Virus record (IMG/VR): IMGVR_UViG_3300042894_000876
Location: 1-39,529 of that record
DNA from: a virus
Length of the DNA: 39,529 nucleotides
Reading direction: 5' to 3' (one strand)
Shown here one piece after another: positions 34,767 to 39,529 of this stretch (the stretch's first letter is position 1; every line of letters begins with the position of its first letter). Position numbers and translations under genes: made by a program. Under the pieces are notes generated by a model. The model was not told the origin of the DNA. It made no database searches and was given only the letters and a program-made list of their open reading frames with translations.

Positions 34767-35266
34767 AACCTGTTGTAAAGAAAGCCACGCCTGCCGCTAT
34801 TGCTGTCCTTCGTCAAGCCACAGCGATCAAGCCATTGCGTATGAAGGCCAGCGATGGATTACTTCCATCCAAAGCACACATCCATCAGAATCCTGACTCA
34901 GACCACAACACAGGTTATGCAGTTGATTTGACCCACGACAAGTTAGGTGGGATTGATTGTGATGAGATCTTTCAGAAGTTAAAAGAAGACAAGCGAGTAA
35001 AGTATCTAATCTTCAAAGGCAAGATCTGGTCAGCAGAGCGAGCCGATGAAGGTGACCGTGTATATACAGGTAGCAATAAGCACAACAAGCACCTGCATAT
35101 TTCCATCAACGATGGAATGGGCAACGATACAAGCCCTTGGTTCTGGTGGATGAATCAACCAAAGATCATCAATCAGATCAAAGCAAAAACAATCCCTGCG
35201 CCAACTAAGAAGTTGGCTAAGGAAGAAGTTTGTACCTGTTGCAAATTGCACGGTGCAAATTCCTAA
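34763..35266 (+). CDS. Endolysin, M15-type (VanY-like) peptidase, 167 aa
   Basis: Zinc peptidase motif SDHNTGYAVDLTH (His48, Asp55) and KHLHIS (His112), the classic M15 D,D-carboxypeptidase/L-Ala-D-Glu endopeptidase ligands. It would cut peptidoglycan stem peptides. There is no signal peptide, so it needs a holin, and holin candidates flank it. The C-terminal 30 residues carry a CTCC and lysines, possibly cell-wall binding. ATG is coupled to the upstream membrane gene. Confidence 0.9.
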   Translation: MKPVVKKATPAAIAVLRQATAIKPLRMKASDGLLPSKAHIHQNPDSDHNTGYAVDLTHDKLGGIDCDEIFQKLKEDKRVKYLIFKGKIWSAERADEGDRVYTGSNKHNKHLHISINDGMGNDTSPWFWWMNQPKIINQIKAKTIPAPTKKLAKEEVCTCCKLHGANS

Positions 35267-35283
35267 TCCCCATAGGAGGAAAA

Positions 35284-35475
35284 ATGAACACAGAAAAAAT
35301 CAAAGCAATCGCAGTTACATACCTACGTGCAGGAGTGGCATCAGTGCTGGCCCTGTACCTTGCAGGTGTGACAGACCCAAAGGCTCTGCTTATGGCAGGA
35401 GTCGCAGCAGTTGCAGGCCCATTGCTTAAGGCAATTGACCCATCCGCTACAGAGTTTGGACGTGGGTCTAAGTAA
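35284..35475 (+). CDS. Holin, actinophage type, 63 aa
   Basis: ATG 35284 follows a perfect AGGAGG. Two hydrophobic stretches (AGVASVLALYLAGV and ALLMAGVAAVAGPLL) are separated by TDPK, and the end reads IDPSATEFGRGSK. The pattern YLRxxxAxxLALYLAGVTDPKAL with a C-terminal FGRGSK is typical of actinobacteriophage holins. It is the last gene of the late operon, next to the endolysin. Confidence 0.85.
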   Translation: MNTEKIKAIAVTYLRAGVASVLALYLAGVTDPKALLMAGVAAVAGPLLKAIDPSATEFGRGSK

Positions 35476-35531
35476 CCCACTAGCGCGAGGCAGGAAGAGG
35501 CTCACCCCGAAAGGGGTGGGCTTCTTTTTTT
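35462..35531 (+). terminator. Rho-independent terminator of late operon
   Basis: AAGAGGCTCACCCC (35495-35508), a GAAA loop and GGGGTGGGCTTCTT (35513-35526) form a 14-bp stem with two G-U pairs, followed by a T-run to 35531. A smaller hairpin, GTGGGT/ACCCAC (35462-35480), overlaps the holin stop codon just before. The T-run is only on the + strand side. Confidence 0.92.
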
Positions 35532-35542
35532 ATGCCATAAAA

Positions 35543-35893
35543 CTAATTGATACCTGAGTTGCTGTCCCCTGACAGGTGGGTCTTGAGCCTGTGGCAGTTA
35601 GCACAGAGGGTTTGCAGGTTGGCTGGGTCATTGTTAAAGCGGTCGCCGTCTATGTGGTCTACGTCCAACTGGCTGATGTGTACTGGCTTGAAGTCACAGT
35701 GTTCGCAGTAATCTTTTTTGTATACCGTATACGGGTAGATAGACTTATTATGGTTTCTTATATAGACAGCCCTGCACTTATACCTACCAGTGATTGGCTT
35801 CTTTTTGTCCCGTATCTTTATCTTAGTGGGACCGCAAACTGAGCACAGTGCTGTGCGATTTTCTTCATCAATCTCAGATAGTTTGTGATTCAT
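35543..35893 (-). CDS. HNH endonuclease, 116 aa
   Basis: DYCEHC, then LDVDHIDGDRFNNDPANLQTLC and ANCHRLKTH: the beta-beta-alpha-metal HNH site (Asp-His, Asn, His) with zinc-binding Cys pairs. A second Cys pair lies near the N-terminus (CSVC). No clear ribosome-binding site; the start overlaps the upstream gene. Transcribed opposite to the late operon. It could be a free-standing homing endonuclease or assist packaging. Confidence 0.9.
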   Translation of the reverse strand: MNHKLSEIDEENRTALCSVCGPTKIKIRDKKKPITGRYKCRAVYIRNHNKSIYPYTVYKKDYCEHCDFKPVHISQLDVDHIDGDRFNNDPANLQTLCANCHRLKTHLSGDSNSGIN

Positions 35894-36128
35894 CTTTGTC
35901 TACTGGACAAGGAACAGTGACTATGTTTCCACAGTTAACACAGGTAGCATCAAGGAAATACCAGACCAGTTCGTAGTCTTCAAAGGATGCCATTACAGAA
36001 AAGACTTGTGAGCCACAGGGACAGACGTGTACTGGACCCAGACCTCGTAGGTCAGTGCCAAATTTATCTGGTAGTTTGGACCTGAATTTCGGCAGCCTTG
36101 GTAGACGGAGCCGCACAGTTATTACCAT
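35874..36128 (-). CDS. Zinc-ribbon protein, 84 aa
   Basis: ATG 36128 is chosen for AAAGGGG nine bases upstream; an alternative start lies at 36173. A basic N-terminus (RLRLPRLPKFRSKLP) is followed by CPCG, strands (FSVMASFEDYELVWYFL) and CVNCGN: a two-knuckle zinc ribbon. It overlaps the HNH gene by 20 bases and may work with it or bind nucleic acid. Confidence 0.72.
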   Translation of the reverse strand: MVITVRLRLPRLPKFRSKLPDKFGTDLRGLGPVHVCPCGSQVFSVMASFEDYELVWYFLDATCVNCGNIVTVPCPVDKDESQTI

Positions 36129-36134
36129 ACCATC

Positions 36135-36151
36135 GTGCCCCTTTGGGGCAC
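36135..36151. other. GTGCCCC/GGGGCAC palindrome
   Basis: Perfect 7-bp inverted repeat with a 3-base TTT spacer at the divergent boundary between the zinc-ribbon gene (-) and the Ntn hydrolase (+), overlapping the former's ribosome-binding region. Either an operator or an RNA hairpin controlling translation. Confidence 0.5.
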
Positions 36152-36197
36152 CCTTTGGTTTTATTCGCCTCACGGCTCATATTGTAGCCAGTAGTAG

Positions 36198-36213
36198 CGT
36201 TGCTAACGCAACG
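36198..36213. promoter_or_regulatory. Operator-like palindrome at -35 position
   Basis: CGTTGC (36198-36203), TAAC, GCAACG (36208-36213): perfect 6-bp arms. It lies where a -35 element for the TACAAT box would sit and could bind a regulator of the Ntn hydrolase gene. Confidence 0.5.
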
Positions 36214-36226
36214 ACACGCCGATCAC

Positions 36227-36242
36227 TGATACAATTCCAGTA
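36227..36242 (+). promoter_or_regulatory. Extended -10 promoter giving a leaderless transcript
   Basis: TGATACAAT (TG at 36227-36228, TACAAT 36230-36235) is an extended -10 element. Expected initiation about 7 bases downstream falls on or next to A36242, the first base of the ATG. No ribosome-binding site is present. Leaderless mRNAs are frequent in actinobacteria. Confidence 0.65.
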
Positions 36243-36799
36243 TGACAACAATCGCAGCGATAGAAGGAATTGACTACGCAGTTCTAGTAGCAGATTCACA
36301 GATCACAGAAGACAATCTCGTGACTCTTGCAACCAGTACACCTAAGATCGTTGAGGTTGGCAAGTACCTAGTAGGTATCTCAGGCGACACCAGGCCAGGT
36401 GACATCCTCGCCTACAACTGGAAGCCACCGCTCTACAAGGGTGAGAACCCAGCACAGTTTATGGGTAAGAAGGTTATACCCAGTATCAACCAGGCATTTG
36501 CCGATAACAACTACGACTACAACAAGGTGGACAAAGATGGTGGCTTCGATTATCTCATTGCTTTTAACGGCAACATCTTTCGGATTGCTTGTGATCTCTC
36601 TTTTTTCCAAGCAAATCACGGAGCGTATGGCATTGGTAGTGGGGGTCAACTTGCTCTTGGCTACCTGTATTCAATTGTCAAGCCTGATATGGACTTAGCC
36701 TTTGCAAAGAGACACGCCCGTAGAGCCGTAGAGATTGCGTCGGTCCTTGACTCCAATACTGGTAAGCCCATACAGTTAGTAGTCCAGGAAAGGATGTAG
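36242..36799 (+). CDS. Proteasome/HslV-like Ntn-hydrolase, 185 aa
   Basis: After removal of Met the chain starts Thr1-Thr2-Ile, with Asp17 in VADSQI and Lys34 in PKI: the same Thr1/Asp17/Lys33 arrangement as proteasome beta subunits and HslV. YLVGISGD and AYGIGSGGQLALGYL match the internal beta strand and GSG loop of the fold. The late part (FAKRHARRAVEIASVLD) is a typical C-terminal helix. Phage homologues have not been assigned a role to my knowledge; protease, peptidase or scaffold processing are all possible. Transcript appears leaderless. Confidence 0.85.
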   Translation: MTTIAAIEGIDYAVLVADSQITEDNLVTLATSTPKIVEVGKYLVGISGDTRPGDILAYNWKPPLYKGENPAQFMGKKVIPSINQAFADNNYDYNKVDKDGGFDYLIAFNGNIFRIACDLSFFQANHGAYGIGSGGQLALGYLYSIVKPDMDLAFAKRHARRAVEIASVLDSNTGKPIQLVVQERM

Positions 36800-36801
36800 T
36801 T

Positions 36802-36924
36802 ATGGAACTAAAACAAATAGCAATGACAGATGAATACTCTGCTCATTACTTTTATGAGATGGGTTGGAAGGCTTGCAGATTAGCCTACAAGTTACACGAA
36901 GAGGCTAACAATGACAGCGACTGA
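36802..36924 (+). CDS. Hypothetical small helical protein, 40 aa
   Basis: ATG 36802 follows GGAAAGGA within the Ntn hydrolase 3' end. It is helical and aromatic (YSAHYFYEMGWKACRLAYKL) with an acidic end. Its end overlaps the nuclease gene by 14 bases. Family unknown. Confidence 0.6.
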   Translation: MELKQIAMTDEYSAHYFYEMGWKACRLAYKLHEEANNDSD

Positions 36925-37858
36925 TCCAAAAGAATTACTGCTCACTGCTCTTAAGGCAGGGGACGCGAAGCGTTCACGTTCTACACAGGTACAGATAGGA
37001 CCATCAGAGTTAGGTGGCTGTCGTCGTAAGGTCTGGTACAGATTAAACGATCAACCTGAAACCAATGAGAACGAGATGAAACTTGCTGCGATTATGGGTA
37101 CTGCTATCCACGCAGAGATTGAGCGAGCACTAGCAGATAACCCTGACGTGATGATTGAAACATCTGTTGAGTACAACGGTATGAAGGCACACATTGACTG
37201 CTACGTACCAGGTACTGGTGATGTCATTGACTGGAAGACAAGTAAGGTGAAGAACCTTTCCTACTTCCCATCAACCCAACAGCGCTGGCAGGTACAGACC
37301 TACGGTTACCTACTGGAAAAGAATGGTTACGACGTAAAGCGTGTGTCACTGGTTGCTATTGCACGTGATGGTGACGAACGTGATGTAAAGGTACACACAG
37401 AAGATTACGATGAGTCAATTGCATTGCAAGCATTGAACTGGTTAGAAGCAATCAAGGCATCAACAGAGGCACCAGATCCAGAACGAGACTCAAGTTACTG
37501 CAAGTTCTATTGCAAGTTCTACGATGCATCAGGTGAGATGGGATGCGTTGGTATAAAAAAAGAACATACAGCAGTCAGTGATGTAATCATTGATGATGCT
37601 GATATTGACAAGAACGCACTGTTGTATCTACAGTTAGCAGCGCAGATAAAAGAGTTAGAGAAAGAACAAGATTCTTTGAAGACTTCTTTTGAAGGACTGT
37701 TAGGTGTTACACCTAGTGGAATAGAAGTCAGTTGGACAACTGTCAAAGGTCGTGAAAGCATTGACAGTGAAGAGGTAGAAAAACTACTTGGGTTTGTACC
37801 TAAGAAGTTTGGTAATGAATCACAGCGGTTATCAATTAAACAAACTGGAGGAAAGTAA
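36911..37858 (+). CDS. RecB/Cas4-like PD-(D/E)XK nuclease, 315 aa
   Basis: GTAIHAEIE (motif I His), HIDCYVP and DVIDWKTSK (D...DxK), and QVQTYGYLL (motif QxxxY): the RecB-type nuclease core. Cys in GGCRRK and three late Cys (SYCKFYCKF, GCVG) are placed like the four iron-sulfur ligands of Cas4/AddB nucleases. A C-terminal coiled-coil/SSB-like end (AAQIKELEKEQDSLKTSF) follows. It likely resects DNA ends for recombination in phage replication. Confidence 0.9.
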   Translation: MTATDPKELLLTALKAGDAKRSRSTQVQIGPSELGGCRRKVWYRLNDQPETNENEMKLAAIMGTAIHAEIERALADNPDVMIETSVEYNGMKAHIDCYVPGTGDVIDWKTSKVKNLSYFPSTQQRWQVQTYGYLLEKNGYDVKRVSLVAIARDGDERDVKVHTEDYDESIALQALNWLEAIKASTEAPDPERDSSYCKFYCKFYDASGEMGCVGIKKEHTAVSDVIIDDADIDKNALLYLQLAAQIKELEKEQDSLKTSFEGLLGVTPSGIEVSWTTVKGRESIDSEEVEKLLGFVPKKFGNESQRLSIKQTGGK

Positions 37859-38236
37859 ATGGCTGCAAACGAAAACACAAAGTTCCAGATTAACTATAAG
37901 TTAAACGACGGAACGCTTATTAATCTTTATGCATCAGATGTGAAGGAACTAGAGACAGGTCTTAATGATCTAGGTATGGTTGCTGCATTGATTTCAGTAA
38001 CAGCAAAAGAACTAGGTGGTGCACCTGCACCAACAGTTGCATCAGTAGCACAATCTTTTAATGCAACACCAGTTGCAGCACCTGCTCCAGCAGTTACTGA
38101 AGGACAGGCACCTACCTGTAATCACGGCAATATGGTCTTCCGTAATGGAACGTCAGCACGTGGACCTTGGAAGGCGTGGATGTGTTCTGCACCAAAGGGT
38201 GCAACAGATAAGTGCGACCCTATCTTCTTGAGATAA
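37859..38236 (+). CDS. Zinc-finger protein next to nuclease, possible ssDNA-binding partner, 125 aa
   Basis: ATG 37859 follows GGAGGAAAG. Beta/alpha N-terminal domain (KFQINYKLNDGTLINLYAS), Ala/Pro linker, then TCNHGNMVFRNG, WMCSAPKGATDKCDP: a Cys/His zinc knuckle. Its place next to the RecB-like nuclease suggests a single-strand-binding or recombination-partner role, which is only inferred. Confidence 0.7.
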   Translation: MAANENTKFQINYKLNDGTLINLYASDVKELETGLNDLGMVAALISVTAKELGGAPAPTVASVAQSFNATPVAAPAPAVTEGQAPTCNHGNMVFRNGTSARGPWKAWMCSAPKGATDKCDPIFLR

Positions 38237-38240
38237 TACG

Positions 38241-38510
38241 ATGCGGGAACCTCGCGAGTACGAGAACCCGTTATGTGCAGAGATAGGCGGTGACTTCTGG
38301 TTCCCTGACAAAGACAAGGACTCAGTAAGTTACATTGAAAGTCAGTATGCAAAGTCAATCTGTAAACGTTGTACTCATAGAACTGAATGTGCTGAGTGGG
38401 GAATTCACAAGGAGCAGTTCGGTATATGGGGTGGTCTTGCACCACGTGAACGTCTAGCAGTAAGAAGACAACGCAGAATAAATCTTGGAGGGGATGAGGA
38501 AGTTGCTTGA
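38241..38510 (+). CDS. WhiB-family transcription factor, 89 aa
   Basis: Four Cys at 12, 41, 44 and 50 (C-x28-C-x2-C-x5-C) bind a [4Fe-4S] cluster; FGIWGGL (60-66) is the Wbl G[I/V]WGG turn, followed by a basic C-terminal segment (RERLAVRRQRR) for DNA contact. WhiB proteins bind host sigma-A region 4 and tune transcription. Phage copies such as TM4 WhiB can repress host whiB2 and cause superinfection exclusion. It signals an actinobacterial host. Confidence 0.95.
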   Translation: MREPREYENPLCAEIGGDFWFPDKDKDSVSYIESQYAKSICKRCTHRTECAEWGIHKEQFGIWGGLAPRERLAVRRQRRINLGGDEEVA

Positions 38511-39324
38511 TCTAAAGAGGGCGCTAGGCACCAGCACTATCAAGGCTGTGCCATTGCCTGATGTATGGACTGGGTTGGCTAGTGAGTCCATCAAGTTTAG
38601 ACGAGGGCAAGTATGTATGGTTGCTGCTGCACCTAATGCTGGTAAGAGTATGTTCTCTCTTGTCTATGCAATCAAGGCAAAGGTACCAACACTTTTCTTT
38701 TCCGCAGATACTGATACTGCTACGGTGCTAATGCGATCTGCAGCCCAGATCTCAGGGCATACACAGTTAACAGTTGAAACCAATATGGATTACAAACCTG
38801 ACTATTACGCTGAACATCTCAACAAGATGTCACATATACAGTGGGTCTTCGATTCAAGTCCATCATTAGATGACATTGAATTAGAAATCAAAGCCTATGT
38901 TGAACTGTATGGAATAGCACCTGAGTTAATTATCATTGATAACTTAATGAATGTTGCTGCCGAGACAGACAATGAATGGGCAGGGCTACGTGCAATTATG
39001 ATGGAGTTGCACGATATGGCACGCAAGACAGAGGCTTGTGTCTTAGTACTCCATCACGTATCAGAACAGTCCGAGTACGGTTCGCCAATGATGCCACCAC
39101 CACGTCGTGCTATCCACGGTAAGGTCAGTCAGTTACCTGCACTGATACTTACATTAGGTTATGAGCCAGGTCAGGGTGGAGGTATGTTGCGTGTGGCTGC
39201 AGTGAAGAACCGCTTCGGTCCACATACAGCAGATGCCTCAAAGTGGGCTACACTATTTGTTAACTTTGCTTCCTGTCAGATTGGAGATCAAGATGCACAA
39301 GGCAGAGCATACTTGCGAGTGTGA
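38494..39324 (+). CDS. RecA/DnaB-like helicase ATPase, about 276 aa
   Basis: Walker A in AAAPNAGKS, LFFSADTDTA after it, Walker B in LIIIDNLMNV, then VLVLHHVSE and a late AAVKNRFGP arginine-finger region: a RecA-fold, DnaB/RepA-type hexameric helicase core without N-terminal domain. It likely unwinds the replication fork with the separate primase. The start is unclear: ATG 38494 lies only a few bases after GGAGGGG, TTG 38485 precedes it and TTG 38503 has better spacing. Confidence 0.87.
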   Translation: MRKLLDLKRALGTSTIKAVPLPDVWTGLASESIKFRRGQVCMVAAAPNAGKSMFSLVYAIKAKVPTLFFSADTDTATVLMRSAAQISGHTQLTVETNMDYKPDYYAEHLNKMSHIQWVFDSSPSLDDIELEIKAYVELYGIAPELIIIDNLMNVAAETDNEWAGLRAIMMELHDMARKTEACVLVLHHVSEQSEYGSPMMPPPRRAIHGKVSQLPALILTLGYEPGQGGGMLRVAAVKNRFGPHTADASKWATLFVNFASCQIGDQDAQGRAYLRV

Positions 39325-39529
39325 TGGCTAACAAGAACGGACGTAAAGGTTCTCAGTTTGAGACAGATGTAATGAAATGGTTACGCAGTAAAAGCGTAAT
39401 AGCAGAACGTCTGACTAAGGCTGGGGCAAAGGATGAAGGGGATATGGTTGTTATCATATCTGGAGAAACCTACATCCTTGAACTCAAGAACAGGCAGACC
39501 CTTTCCCTGCCTGAGTTCTGGAGAGAAGC
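39324..39529 (+). CDS. Holliday-junction resolvase-like nuclease, 5' part
   Basis: ATG 39324 overlaps the helicase stop by one base (TGATG). It begins MANKNGRKGSQFETDVMKWL with the first catalytic Glu, continues through the join and ends at base 272. The frame is conserved over the join because 39402 to base 1 is in register. The basic N-terminus fits DNA binding. See the entry at 1-272. Confidence 0.85.
   Translation, partial: MANKNGRKGSQFETDVMKWLRSKSVIAERLTKAGAKDEGDMVVIISGETYILELKNRQTLSLPEFWRE
39403..39529. repeat. Direct terminal repeat, right copy
   Basis: Identical to bases 1-127; one copy should be removed when closing the circle at about 39,402 bp. Confidence 0.95.

Overview
The window is a complete or near-complete genome of a tailed double-stranded DNA phage, assembled as a circle. 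Bases 1-127 are repeated exactly at 39403-39529, so the unique circle is about 39,402 bp. One gene, a PD-(D/E)XK Holliday-junction resolvase, runs across the artificial junction. The host is very probably an actinobacterium. A WhiB-type iron-sulfur regulator (38241-38510) is encoded, and WhiB proteins are essentially restricted to actinobacteria and their phages. A probable leaderless gene, many GTG/TTG starts and a proteasome-like Ntn hydrolase fit the same host. Moderate GC and the gene set suggest an aquatic small-genome lineage such as Nanopelagicales; that part is inference. No integrase, excisionase or immunity repressor is seen, so a lytic lifestyle is likely.

Layout. (1) 36242-39529 continuing through the junction to 3370, + strand: Ntn hydrolase, RecB/Cas4-like nuclease, zinc-binding protein, WhiB, RecA/DnaB-like ATPase, resolvase, small genes, a primase split over two frames, a nucleotide-modification-associated protein (DUF1599-like), a sigma-like protein and an FmdB zinc ribbon. 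(2) A hairpin terminator at 3370-3408. (3) 3441-6622, - strand: fourteen tightly packed small genes, ending in a secreted transglycosylase-like enzyme. (4) 6623-7441: a non-coding divergent control region rich in inverted and direct repeats. (5) 7442-35475, + strand: the virion and lysis operon. It holds TerL with an N-terminal HTH, portal, a 1587-aa virion protein, two further large internal-protein candidates, scaffold, an N4-gp56-like capsid protein, small basic proteins, a collagen-like fibre followed at once by a glycosyltransferase, a neck protein, tail-tip paralogues, a nozzle-like protein, membrane proteins, a lipoprotein, an M15 endolysin and a holin. (6) A strong terminator at 35495-35531. 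(7) 35543-36128, - strand: HNH nuclease and zinc ribbon.

The absence of a recognisable tape-measure protein or tail sheath, with large proteins next to the portal, suggests short-tailed (podovirus) architecture. Replication genes are primase, helicase-like ATPase, nuclease and resolvase, without a DNA polymerase, so host polymerase is presumably recruited. The most interesting points are the proteasome-like Ntn hydrolase with its apparent leaderless promoter, the collagen-like fibre with an adjacent glycosyltransferase, the two-frame primase, the lysis gene overprinted on its upstream neighbour, the repeat-rich control region, and three tandem tail-tip paralogues.
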